From: Bordetella parapertussis
Lineage (GTDB): Bacteria; Pseudomonadota; Gammaproteobacteria; Burkholderiales; Burkholderiaceae_E
DNA: 35,434 nucleotides
NCBI GenBank assembly: GCA_945872335.1
Contig: CAMBZS010000009.1
Coordinates: 1 to 35,434, forward strand
Reading direction: 5' to 3'
The notes under the pieces: model-generated
What the model was told of the DNA's origin: nothing
Seen by the model: the letters and a program-made list of their open reading frames with translations, nothing else
Database searches by the model: none
Shown: positions 14,768-22,743 of the stretch, piece after piece
Layout of the letters: the number at the start of each line of letters is the position of its first letter
Numbering within the stretch: position 1 is the first letter of the stretch
Program-made: the position numbers and the translations under genes

Positions 14768-16126
14768 ATGTCCAAGACTGCAACGCTTCGTATTGGCGCT
14801 GGCTCGAGCTTTGCCGATGACCGGATTGCCCCGGCGGCCGATCTCGCCGAGCGGGGCGCGATCGACTACCTGGTGTTCGAGTGCCTGGCCGAGCGAACCG
14901 TGGCGCGCGAAAACCAGACCCGGAGAAAGGACCCCTCCAAGGGCTATACCCCGCGCATGCTGGACCGCCTGGAGGCCGTGCTGCCGGCGTGCCTGCGCAA
15001 CGATGTGAAAATCGTGAGCAACATGGGCGCGGCCAATCCGATCGGCGCGGCCGAGCTCGCACGCGCCCATGCCCGCGACTGCGGTCTAGGCGATATCCAC
15101 TGCGCGGTGGTCACTGGCGACGATGTATCTGAACTGTTGCGTCGCCAGCCTCAGCTGCGGCTCATGGAGTCGGGTGAGCCACTCGAATCCCTGCTTCCAG
15201 CCATGGTGTCGGCCAACGCGTATCTGGGTGCTGACGCGGTGTGCCGCGCCATCGCCACCGGCGCCCGCCTGGTCCTCACCGGCCGGGTGGCCGACCCCTC
15301 GCTCTTTCTCGCGCCTGCGATGCACCACTTCGGCTGGTCCTATGACGACCTGCAACGCCTGGCCGCCGGTACCGCTGCCGGGCATCTGCTCGAATGCTGC
15401 GCGCAGGTCAGTGGCGGTTGTTTCGGTGACCGTCTCGGAGGCAAGGATGTGCCCGATCTCGCCCGACTGGGGTTTCCGTTTGCCGACATCGATGCCGACG
15501 GCAGCGTGGTCATCGGCAAACTCGATGGCACGGGCGGTCGAGTGGACGTCGCCACTTGTACCGAGCAGCTCCTCTACGAAATCCACGACCCGGCCGACTA
15601 CATCACCCCCGACTGCGTTCTTGACATCACCGGGCTCGACCTGTTTTCGGCAGGCGCTGATCGGGTCCGTATGACCGGCGCGCGCGCGCGTCCGCGAACG
15701 CCCACATACAAGGTCACGGTCGGCTACGACGATGGCTATATTGGCGAGGGCCAGATTTCCTACGCCGGCGAGCATGCACTCGATCGTGCACGCTGGGCGG
15801 CCGAAGTCGTTCGGGAGCGTCTGGCCGATCGGGGTTTCTCCTATCGGGAAACACGCGTCGACTACATCGGCATGTCGAGTCTGCACGGCATGGGCGGCGG
15901 GCGCGTGGAGCCCTATGAGGTGAGGCTTCGCATCGCGATGCGCTGCGACTCGAGAAAGGCTGCAGAAGCGGTCGGCTTCGAAACCCGCGCCCTGCACGTC
16001 AACGGTCCGGGTGGTGGCGGTGGTGGCTCCGACCCCATCGTGAAAGAGGTGCTTGCTGTTCAATCGGTCCTGATTCCGCGCGAGCAGGTGGATCCCCAGG
16101 TCCGGATCACGGAGCTTCGCTCATGA
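14768..16126 (+). CDS. AtuA-family protein (DUF1446), N-terminal part of split system
   Basis: A 452-residue member of the family of AtuA, encoded in acyclic terpene (citronellol/geraniol) utilisation operons and of unproven biochemical role. Segments supporting this are LRIGAGSSFADDRIAPAADL at the start, IDYLVFECLAERT, LTGRVADPSLFL (about residue 175), CFGDRLGGKDVPDLARLGFP and the glycine-rich NGPGGGGGGSDP loop near residue 420. The start at 14768 follows a weak GGGTAGG ribosome site; an upstream frame start at 14705 would overlap the receptor gene. Longer homologues carry an extra C-terminal domain that is here a separate gene, joined by a 4-bp overlap. The protein probably handles an acyl-CoA or hydroxy-acid intermediate, but no mechanism can be read. 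Confidence 0.9.
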   Translation: MSKTATLRIGAGSSFADDRIAPAADLAERGAIDYLVFECLAERTVARENQTRRKDPSKGYTPRMLDRLEAVLPACLRNDVKIVSNMGAANPIGAAELARAHARDCGLGDIHCAVVTGDDVSELLRRQPQLRLMESGEPLESLLPAMVSANAYLGADAVCRAIATGARLVLTGRVADPSLFLAPAMHHFGWSYDDLQRLAAGTAAGHLLECCAQVSGGCFGDRLGGKDVPDLARLGFPFADIDADGSVVIGKLDGTGGRVDVATCTEQLLYEIHDPADYITPDCVLDITGLDLFSAGADRVRMTGARARPRTPTYKVTVGYDDGYIGEGQISYAGEHALDRARWAAEVVRERLADRGFSYRETRVDYIGMSSLHGMGGGRVEPYEVRLRIAMRCDSRKAAEAVGFETRALHVNGPGGGGGGSDPIVKEVLAVQSVLIPREQVDPQVRITELRS

Positions 16127-16425
16127 CAGCGCTTCATCAGATTGCCCACGGGCGCGCGGGCGACAAGGGCAATACCTCCAACATCTCGGTGATCGCATTC
16201 GACGCGGCCGGATGGTCGCTCATCCGCGACCGGCTGACTGTCCAACGGGTGCAGCAAGCGTTCGTACATATCGCTACCGGACCGATTCGACGCTATGAGT
16301 TGCCGCGCCTCAAGGCGCTCAATTTCGTGATCGAGGGCGCGCTTGGTGGCGGGGTGACCCGCTCGCTCGCACAAGACGCTCACGGTAAATCGCTGAGCAG
16401 CCTCATGATGAGCATTGATATCTGA
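16123..16425 (+). CDS. AtuA C-terminal-domain protein (split partner)
   Basis: A 100-residue protein that opens with LHQIAHGRAGDKGNTSNISVIAFD. The AHxRxGDKGNxxNI motif is typical of the small domain found at the C-terminus of long AtuA-like proteins or encoded next to shorter ones. It also has LPRLKALNFVIEGALGGGVTRSL, a conserved second block. Its ATG overlaps the TGA of the main AtuA gene (ATGA), so equal translation and complex formation are likely. No catalytic residues can be assigned. Confidence 0.85.
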   Translation: MTALHQIAHGRAGDKGNTSNISVIAFDAAGWSLIRDRLTVQRVQQAFVHIATGPIRRYELPRLKALNFVIEGALGGGVTRSLAQDAHGKSLSSLMMSIDI

Positions 16426-16448
16426 TCCTGACCTCTGGGGAGAGTGGC

Positions 16449-17468
16449 GTGTCCGTTGTGGTTGCCTGCCTGGATAACTGGGCGCCTGCAGTTCGCGAGG
16501 TGGTGCGCGCGGTTGTCCGCCACCAGACCGAGCAAGCGCTCGAACTCTGCTTTGCCGACTCCTACGACGAGGCCGAGCAATATGGACTGATTGAGCGCGC
16601 CGAGATCGCGCTACCCGGTTGGGCGGCCATCACTGGCCCCATGCTTGATCGCGCCCATCGGCTTCGTTTCATTCAGAAGTGGGGCATTGGTGTAGACCGC
16701 ATCGACGTGAACGCTGTGCGGGCGCGAGGCATCCCGCTCGCCATCACTGCAGGGTCCAACGCCGCCCCGGTTGCCGAGCTGGCCATTGCGCTCATGCTGG
16801 GGGTTTACAGACGAATCGCACAGGTTGACCGCGCCATGCGGGAGGGTCGTTGGCTGAAGGCGGAGATGCGCGAGGTCTGCTTTCAGATCAGTGGCAAGAC
16901 GGTAGGCCTGATCGGTTTCGGCAACATCGGAAAAATGCTGGCAAGACGGCTTCGCGGGTTTGAATGTGAGGTGATCTATCACGATACGCTCCGTGCGCCC
17001 CCCGCGCTTGAGGTGGAGCTGGGCGTGCGCCATGTCGACTTCGCCCAACTGATCGAGCAAAGCGATATCGTGAGCCTGCATGCGCCGGCCACGCCCGCCA
17101 CCGAACATCTCATCAACGCCGACACCCTTGCCGCAATGAAGCGGGGCGCAATTCTGATCAACACCGCCCGCGGCGAGCTGATCGACGAAGCGGCGCTCGT
17201 GCGTGCGCTCACAAGCGGGCACCTGCGCGGGGCCGGTCTGGATACCTTCGCGCAGGAACCGCCGCCGGCTGACCATCCGCTGCTGCAACTCGACCAGGTG
17301 GTGGCGACCCCACATATCGGCGGTGGCGTATTCGACAACGTTGAAAATGTTGCGCGTCATGCGATCGGCAACATCCTGCGATTTCTGTCCGGTGCGCCCA
17401 TCGCGCCAGCTGATCTGATCGTCTGGCCAGCGCGAGCTGCGGCTTTTCAATCGACGAGGCAATCATGA
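16449..17468 (+). CDS. D-2-hydroxyacid dehydrogenase (phosphoglycerate dehydrogenase-like)
   Basis: A 339-residue NAD-dependent D-isomer-specific 2-hydroxyacid dehydrogenase. The Rossmann motif is GFGNIG (Gly156-x-Gly158-x2-Gly161). The catalytic arginine is Arg241 in NTARGELID and the histidine is His289 in ATPHIGG. FAQEPPP contains the partner glutamate. It starts with GTG at 16449, with a GGGGAG ribosome site 5-6 bases ahead. The family interconverts 2-keto and D-2-hydroxy acids such as glyoxylate/glycolate or hydroxypyruvate/glycerate. Next to an HpcH/HpaI aldolase, it may reduce or oxidise the 2-keto acid released by aldol cleavage. The end overlaps the aldolase start by 4 bp. Confidence 0.92.
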   Translation: MSVVVACLDNWAPAVREVVRAVVRHQTEQALELCFADSYDEAEQYGLIERAEIALPGWAAITGPMLDRAHRLRFIQKWGIGVDRIDVNAVRARGIPLAITAGSNAAPVAELAIALMLGVYRRIAQVDRAMREGRWLKAEMREVCFQISGKTVGLIGFGNIGKMLARRLRGFECEVIYHDTLRAPPALEVELGVRHVDFAQLIEQSDIVSLHAPATPATEHLINADTLAAMKRGAILINTARGELIDEAALVRALTSGHLRGAGLDTFAQEPPPADHPLLQLDQVVATPHIGGGVFDNVENVARHAIGNILRFLSGAPIAPADLIVWPARAAAFQSTRQS

Positions 17469-18325
17469 CTTCCCCTCCCGGCCAAACACCGCCTGGCGCT
17501 ACACCTCCTGGCGTTCGAAATCGGCTGCGCGAGCGCCTGCAGCGCGGTGGGCTCGGCCTGGCCATGATCGTCAAGCAGATGCGGTCGGTCGACATTGCAC
17601 TTGCCGCAGCCACGTGCGGCTACGACGCCGTCTATGTCGATCTGGAGCATGCGGTGATCTCGGAGTCTGAAGCCGCACAAATCTGCATCACTGCCGCCAA
17701 TATCGGCGTCACACCGCTGGTTCGTGTCCCCGGGCTGTCGGCCTCGGCCATCACTCGCATCCTCGACGCGGGCGCACTGGGCATCGTGGCACCACATATC
17801 GAGTCCGCCGAGGAGGCTCGCGCGGTGGTCGCTGCGGCCCGGTTTGCCCCTCTGGGCGAGCGTTCGGTGGCAGGCAGCTGGCCGCACTTTCACTACCAGT
17901 CGCTACCTGCCTCGCAGGTCCGAAGCCTCCTCAATGCCAATACGATGGTGGTCTGCATGCTCGAGACGCCGACAGCCGTGGAGCGTGCCGACGAAATTGC
18001 CGCGGTCCCCGGTGTCGATGTACTGCACATCGGGTCCAATGATCTTTGCGATGCGATGGGTATTCCCGGGCAGTTCGAGCACCCCCGCCTGGCCCGCGCC
18101 TACGATACGGTGGTTGCTGCCTGCCAGCGTCACGGCAAGACGCCTGGCGCCGGTGGACTCGGCGGATCACCCGAGGTCGCGCGGGCGGCAATCGGCCAGG
18201 GCATCCGGTTCATCACCGCAGGTAACGACTGGGCATTCCTGATCAGTGCAGCACGCCAGCGCGCGGCGCTGCTGCGCGAACTCGACCCGGAAGCATCGTC
18301 ACCCACCAAACAGGAGTCGAATTGA
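17465..18325 (+). CDS. HpcH/HpaI class II aldolase family protein
   Basis: A 286-residue metal-dependent aldolase of the HpcH/HpaI (citrate-lyase beta-like) group. VDLEHAVISESEA contains the conserved acidic start of the barrel. The likely metal ligands are Glu in CMLETPTAVERAD and Asp in IGSNDLCDAMG. LVRVPG supplies the substrate arginine. Such enzymes cleave 4-hydroxy-2-ketoacids to pyruvate or another 2-keto acid and an aldehyde. The first 22 residues are rich in proline and glycine (SPPGQTPPGATPPGV) and look like an unstructured extension. Within the operon it is coupled to the 2-hydroxyacid dehydrogenase before it and to the lactonase after it (1-base stop/start overlap), suggesting a lactone, hydroxy-keto-acid, aldol-cleavage order. 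Confidence 0.92.
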   Translation: MTSPPGQTPPGATPPGVRNRLRERLQRGGLGLAMIVKQMRSVDIALAAATCGYDAVYVDLEHAVISESEAAQICITAANIGVTPLVRVPGLSASAITRILDAGALGIVAPHIESAEEARAVVAAARFAPLGERSVAGSWPHFHYQSLPASQVRSLLNANTMVVCMLETPTAVERADEIAAVPGVDVLHIGSNDLCDAMGIPGQFEHPRLARAYDTVVAACQRHGKTPGAGGLGGSPEVARAAIGQGIRFITAGNDWAFLISAARQRAALLRELDPEASSPTKQESN

Positions 18326-19248
18326 TGCGTGTCATTGCGGAAGATCTGTGGTTCCCGGAGGGCCCCGTCTGGGTGGGCGATGGCAGCATGCTGGTCGTTG
18401 AGATCCGGCGGCGCACGCTCACCCAGATCTGGCTGGACGGGCGCAAGCGAATCGTGGCCGAACTGGGCGGCGGACCCAATGGCGCCGCCATCGGTCCCGA
18501 CGGCCATGCCTACGTCTGCAACAACGGAGGCTTTGCCTTTCGTCAGCGGCCAGACGGCCGTTGGGTCACTCACGGCACACCTGATGACTACGACACCGGT
18601 CGAATCGAACGGGTGAACCTCGCCACCGGCAAGGTCGAGCGTCTTTATGATCGGGTAGGCGACGGCAAGATTCGCGGGCCCAACGATCTCTGCTTTGATG
18701 CGCACGGCGGCTTCTGGTTTACCGACCCGGGCAAGACCCGACACCGCGACTGGGACCGCGGCAGCGTCTGCTACGCCAAGGCGGATGGCTCGTCAGTGCG
18801 TGAACTGATTTTCCCGATCCATAAACCGAATGGGGTGGGCCTCTCGCCTGATGGCAGAACGCTCTACGTTGCCGAGACCGAATCTGCCCGCCTGTGGGCG
18901 TGGGCACTCAAGGGACCGGGCGAACTGGCGCAGCCAGCCACGGCATCGCCCGACTCGCCGCATGGCAGCCGCCTTGTCTATCAGTGGCCGGGCTACGCGC
19001 GCTTTGATTCGCTCGCAGTCGAGGCCGACGGGCACATTGCGGTTGCCACCCTCGACCGCGGAGGGATCACCCGCTGCCACCCTACCGACGGGAGTGCAGA
19101 CTTCATACCTGTTCCGGGTGATACGCACATCACCAATGTCTGCTTCGGTGGAGAGGGCCTTCGCAAGGCCTACATCACCCAATCGTACGCAGGTCGCCTG
19201 GTCGAGATCGACTGGCCCCAGGCCGGTCTCAAGCAGTTTCAAATCTGA
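18325..19248 (+). CDS. SMP-30/gluconolactonase family protein
   Basis: A 307-residue six-bladed beta-propeller lactonase. EDLWFPEGPVWVGDGSM holds the metal-binding glutamate of the EGPxW motif. KIRGPNDLCFD and HKPNGVGLSPDGRTLYVAET carry the conserved asparagines and aspartate of the calcium/zinc site. These enzymes hydrolyse sugar lactones or other gamma- and delta-lactones. The ATG at 18325 shares its first base with the aldolase stop codon (TGATG), which implies coupled translation. An adjacent TTG at 18322 would add only one residue and is less likely. No signal peptide, so it is cytoplasmic. Confidence 0.92.
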   Translation: MRVIAEDLWFPEGPVWVGDGSMLVVEIRRRTLTQIWLDGRKRIVAELGGGPNGAAIGPDGHAYVCNNGGFAFRQRPDGRWVTHGTPDDYDTGRIERVNLATGKVERLYDRVGDGKIRGPNDLCFDAHGGFWFTDPGKTRHRDWDRGSVCYAKADGSSVRELIFPIHKPNGVGLSPDGRTLYVAETESARLWAWALKGPGELAQPATASPDSPHGSRLVYQWPGYARFDSLAVEADGHIAVATLDRGGITRCHPTDGSADFIPVPGDTHITNVCFGGEGLRKAYITQSYAGRLVEIDWPQAGLKQFQI

Positions 19249-19259
19249 AGGACATCCCC

Positions 19260-19559
19260 ATGCATTTCCTCGTCATCAGCACACCACGCCCCGAAAAACC
19301 GTCCGAGGCCCGCGCCAACCAGAAAGCGTGGTGGGCCTGGCTGAACCCTTTGATCGCGGACGGCACGGCCAAGCATGTCTACACCAAGCTGGGACGGGGC
19401 GCGGTCATCATCTTCGAGGTCGACTCGCTCGAGCGGGTTCACGCGCTGGTCAACCAGTGGCAGGAATGTGTGCCGGCCACGTTCGAGGTGATGCCGCTTC
19501 TGCCCTGGCAGCATCAGGCCGCGATCGCACAGGCGCAGACCAACCCGATGGCGCTTTAG
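19260..19559 (+). CDS. Small alpha/beta protein, muconolactone isomerase- or YCII-like
   Basis: A 99-residue protein opening with MHFLVISTPRP. Its pattern of strand, helix (ANQKAWWAWLNPLIADG), strand (AVIIFEVDSLE), helix (RVHALVNQWQ), strand (TFEVMPLL) suggests a ferredoxin-like, dimeric alpha/beta-barrel fold as in muconolactone isomerase, YCII-like proteins and Dabb proteins. Members isomerise lactones or act on small ring compounds, and many are uncharacterised. It follows the lactonase by 11 bases, behind an AAGGA ribosome site, so an isomerase acting on the same lactone is plausible. The family call is by fold pattern only. Confidence 0.65.
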   Translation: MHFLVISTPRPEKPSEARANQKAWWAWLNPLIADGTAKHVYTKLGRGAVIIFEVDSLERVHALVNQWQECVPATFEVMPLLPWQHQAAIAQAQTNPMAL

Positions 19560-19699
19560 GCCGGTACCCCGGGCGTTGCTGCCGCGACGCCGCCGTCACC
19601 CTGGCGGCCGCGCCGGGCCACACGCCTTTGCCCCCTCCCGAATCCTGACGCAGATGCTGGACGTCGCCCGCCGAATCCACTACCCTCGATTCGCCTGAA

Positions 19700-19722
19700 C
19701 GGGTTCGCGCGCAACGAACCCG
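19700..19722. terminator. Strong hairpin upstream of tctC (attenuator, terminator or operator)
   Basis: The arms CGGGTTCG and CGAACCCG form a perfect eight-pair stem with a 7-base loop, in the 214-base gap between the small protein gene and the TctC gene. A second short palindrome, GTTC-GA-GAAC, follows at 19725-19734. No T-run follows, so it may be an operator or mRNA-stability element rather than a classical terminator. It divides the enzyme genes from the transporter genes. Confidence 0.4.
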
Positions 19723-19773
19723 CAGTTCGAGAACAAGCGCACCGTGCGCAGACAACGTCCGAGGAGGAGCCCC

Positions 19774-20757
19774 ATGAGTTCGTCGTTTTCACGTCGCGAT
19801 GCGCTTCGCGCAAGTGCCGGTATCGCCACCTTTGCCATTGGCGGCAAGGCCATGGCCGCCTGGCCCGACCGCCCCATCACGCTGATCGTTCCCTATCCCG
19901 CAGGGGGCGGCACCGACATTGTTGCGCGCACGCTGGCACCCATCATGGAGCGCGAACTCAAGGCCACCATCAATGTGGTGAACCGGGCGGGCGGTGGGGG
20001 CGTCACGGGCCATGATGCAATCGCCCGTGCGCAGCCCGACGGCTACACGATCGGCATGATCACCAACGACCTGTCGTTCTACACCCACCTGGGTCAGTCA
20101 AAGCTCACCCATCGCGACTTCACCAAGATCGGCCAGACCAACGAAATCCTGGGCAGCGTCACGGTCAAGGAGGGCGCGCCCTGGAACACCGTCGGCGAGC
20201 TGCTTGCCACCATCAAGGCTCAGCCTGGCAAATTGCGCGGCACGGGCGCCGCGCCCGGGGTCAACTGGCATGTCGGTTTCCTTGGCATGATGGACAGCCT
20301 CAAGATGGACCCACGCTCGGTGGTGTGGGTGCCCGCGCAGGGCGGCACGCTGGGCCATCAGGACGTCGCAGCCGGCGGCTCCGAGTTTTCAACCTCGTCG
20401 CTTGCCGAGGCACGCGCGCTCCTTGAAGCGAAGAAAGTACGCACGCTCTGCCTCATGGGCGATGCGCGCGCCGAACAGTTCCCCGACATTCCTACCCTAA
20501 AAGAGGCCACCGGCTCGGACTGGACCTTCGCCGTGGTGCACGGCATGGGCGGACCAAAGGGATTGCCCGCCGAGATCACCGCCCGCCTGAGCGAGGCGCT
20601 TGCCAAAGCGCACGCCAACGCCGATTTCCAGGCGGCGTTGAAACAGCGCACGATCCGCGCCATCAATCGCAAGCCCGACGCCTGGGAAGCCATCCTCGAG
20701 CAACAGTTAAACGCTTACGGGCGCCTGCTGCGCGACGCCGGCCTCGCACGTGGCTGA
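19774..20757 (+). CDS. tctC: TctC: substrate-binding subunit of tripartite tricarboxylate transporter
   Basis: A 327-residue Bug/TctC receptor. The start at 19774 follows a GAGGAGGAG ribosome site. The leader MSSSFSRRDALRASAGIATFAIGG has a twin-arginine motif (SRRDAL), so Tat export is likely. The mature protein opens with AAWPDRPITLIVPYPAGGGTD, the standard TctC loop. VVNRAGGGGVTGHDAIARAQPDGYT follows. Unlike the three orphan receptors it precedes tctB (8-bp overlap) and tctA, so it is the dedicated receptor of this transporter. It diverges from the others in the middle (QGGTLGHQDVAAGGSEFSTSS), the part that contacts the ligand. The substrate is unknown but should be a carboxylate used by the surrounding enzymes. 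Confidence 0.94.
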   Translation: MSSSFSRRDALRASAGIATFAIGGKAMAAWPDRPITLIVPYPAGGGTDIVARTLAPIMERELKATINVVNRAGGGGVTGHDAIARAQPDGYTIGMITNDLSFYTHLGQSKLTHRDFTKIGQTNEILGSVTVKEGAPWNTVGELLATIKAQPGKLRGTGAAPGVNWHVGFLGMMDSLKMDPRSVVWVPAQGGTLGHQDVAAGGSEFSTSSLAEARALLEAKKVRTLCLMGDARAEQFPDIPTLKEATGSDWTFAVVHGMGGPKGLPAEITARLSEALAKAHANADFQAALKQRTIRAINRKPDAWEAILEQQLNAYGRLLRDAGLARG

Positions 20758-21202
20758 CCTCGCCCGGCGCCTGGGCACGGCGCTGCCCGTGGCGGCGCTG
20801 GGTATTGCGGCGATCTGGTTGTCGCGAGACTTCCCCCCGGTGCCCGGACAGACGTACGGGCCCGGGTTGTTTCCGACCCTCCTCGGCTGGGTGCTCACCG
20901 CCTGTGCCGTGGGGGTAGCACTTCAACCCGCAGGCGCGCGCGCCACCGCTGCGACGCCCCGGGGTCGCCTGGCTGCGGTGATCTACGCGCTCGCACCAGC
21001 GGTGTTTCTACTGGGCTGGGAATCCGTCGGCTGGCCTATCCTGTCGTTTGCGCTCGGCACCATCCTCCTCGCCGTAGGTCGGGTACGGTGGTGGCGATGT
21101 CTCGCGGGCGGTGCACTGATCGCGGTGCTCACCTGGGTGCTCTTTCCCATGCTGCTTCGCGTGCCACTGCCGCGCGGGCCGCTGCCTTTCATCCCCTACT
21201 GA
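20750..21202 (+). CDS. tctB: TctB: small membrane subunit of tripartite tricarboxylate transporter
   Basis: A 150-residue membrane protein with about four transmembrane segments. Segment 1 is GTALPVAALGIAAIWLSRDFP, and the following GQTYGPGLFPTLLGWVLTACAVGVAL is the TctB hallmark (GPxxFPxxLG). The GTG start at 20750 lies inside the tctC gene, overlapping its stop by 8 bases, so translation is coupled. TctB assembles with TctA in the inner membrane; its exact role in transport is not settled. Confidence 0.92.
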   Translation: MADLARRLGTALPVAALGIAAIWLSRDFPPVPGQTYGPGLFPTLLGWVLTACAVGVALQPAGARATAATPRGRLAAVIYALAPAVFLLGWESVGWPILSFALGTILLAVGRVRWWRCLAGGALIAVLTWVLFPMLLRVPLPRGPLPFIPY

Positions 21203-21218
21203 TTCCGCGAGGCTACGC

Positions 21219-22733
21219 ATGGACGCCTTGCTGCGTGCCTTCACGATGGTCGGGCAACCCGAGGTGCTGCTCACCATTGTTGTTTCATCGATCTTCGGCC
21301 TGGTGGTGGGCTTCATCCCGGGTCTCACGGCCACGATGGCAACCGCCCTCCTCGTGCCCTTTGCCATGTTTCTCGATCCGGTCTCGGCGATTGCATCCAT
21401 CGTCGCCGCCACCGCCATGGCGATCTTCGCGGGCGATATTCCCGGCACGCTGCTGCGACTTCCTGGCACGCCTGCATCGGCCGCCTACGTCGATCAATCC
21501 TATCGACTCGCAATGGCTGGACGCGCAGGCGAAATCCTCGGCATCAATGTCGTGTTCTCGGCGCTGGGTGGCATCTTCGGCACGATCGTGCTGGTCACCT
21601 CCGCGCCGCTCCTGGCCGACTACGCGCTGCAACTGTCTTCCTTCGAGTTTTTCTGGCTTGCCGTCCTGGGCCTGTCCTGCGCGGTATTCGTGGTGGGCGA
21701 CAACGTGGCCAAGGGCCTCGCTGCGCTCGCCTTCGGGTTGCTGCTCGCCACCGTTGGGCGCGACTACACCTCGGGCTTTCCACGCTTTAATTTCGACGAG
21801 GCCGATCTCCTGGATGGCATTCCGTTCGTTCCTGCACTGATCGGCTTTTTCGCGCTGCCGGAAATCCTCCGGACCATGCTTGGCGATGCCGCAGCACGTG
21901 GCCAGCCCATCACCCAGGCTGGCAGCATTTTTTCCGGGATGCTTCGCGCGGTCTGGCACTGGCGCTGGAATTTCCTGCGCTCGAGCGCGCTCGGCACCGC
22001 GGTGGGCGCGCTACCCGGTGCGGGTGCCGATACTGCCGCCTGGACCGCCTATGCGGTATCGAAAAAGCTCACGCGAGATCCCCAGGCCTGGGAGCGGGAC
22101 AGCGTGGAGGGCATCGTGGATTCCACCAGCGCCAACAACGCAGCGCTGTCCGGAGCCTGGATTCCGGCACTGGTCTTTGCCATACCGGGCGACACCATCA
22201 CGGCCATCGCCATCGCCGTGCTCTACCTGAAGAACGTCACACCCGGGCCCTCGATTTTTCTTGAGAACGCGCATGTGCTCTACGCGGTGTTCACCACTTT
22301 CTTTATCGCCAACCTGCTCATGATTCCGCTTGGCTGGCTGGCCATCCGGGTGGCGATTCCCATCCTCAAAATGCCGCGTCAGGTGCTGATGGCGCCGCTC
22401 CTCCTGTTTGCCTGCGTGGGGGCTTATGCGGTCGACAACAATGTGTTCGGAATCGGCGTGATGCTGGTCTGCGGTCTGGTGGGCTACTGGATGGAGCACC
22501 ACGGCTATCCGGTCGGCCCGGTGGTGCTGGGCATGGTGATGGGACGTCTGGTCGAAGAACATCTGATGACATCGCTCATCAAGGTTCAGGGCGATGTCAC
22601 CCGGTTTTTCGAGCGACCGATTGCCACTGCGCTCGCAGTATTCACGCTGGTTGTATGGCTGCTGCCGCTTGTGCGGTGGGTGGCCAGGCGACTGCGGCGT
22701 TCATCCCTCTCGAGTGCATCTGGCTCGGTTTGA
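21219..22733 (+). CDS. tctA: TctA: large membrane subunit of tripartite tricarboxylate transporter
   Basis: A 504-residue permease with about 12 transmembrane segments. The family signature GLVVGFIPGLTATMATALLVPFAMFLDP covers residues 27-54. A second related repeat, VGALPGAGADTAAWTAYAVSKK, lies near residue 265, as expected for the two inverted halves. It moves the carboxylate delivered by TctC, probably driven by proton or sodium symport. TctA is normally about 500 residues, so the gene is complete. It begins 16 bases after tctB and is followed by an amidohydrolase 10 bases later, so the latter probably belongs to the same transcript. Confidence 0.95.
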   Translation: MDALLRAFTMVGQPEVLLTIVVSSIFGLVVGFIPGLTATMATALLVPFAMFLDPVSAIASIVAATAMAIFAGDIPGTLLRLPGTPASAAYVDQSYRLAMAGRAGEILGINVVFSALGGIFGTIVLVTSAPLLADYALQLSSFEFFWLAVLGLSCAVFVVGDNVAKGLAALAFGLLLATVGRDYTSGFPRFNFDEADLLDGIPFVPALIGFFALPEILRTMLGDAAARGQPITQAGSIFSGMLRAVWHWRWNFLRSSALGTAVGALPGAGADTAAWTAYAVSKKLTRDPQAWERDSVEGIVDSTSANNAALSGAWIPALVFAIPGDTITAIAIAVLYLKNVTPGPSIFLENAHVLYAVFTTFFIANLLMIPLGWLAIRVAIPILKMPRQVLMAPLLLFACVGAYAVDNNVFGIGVMLVCGLVGYWMEHHGYPVGPVVLGMVMGRLVEEHLMTSLIKVQGDVTRFFERPIATALAVFTLVVWLLPLVRWVARRLRRSSLSSASGSV

Positions 22734-22743
22734 AGGAGCACGA

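Noticed and set aside
16003-16035. GGT/GGC-rich run near the end of the AtuA gene as a possible microsatellite
   Set aside because: It encodes a conserved glycine-rich loop of the AtuA family, so it is coding constraint rather than a repeat.
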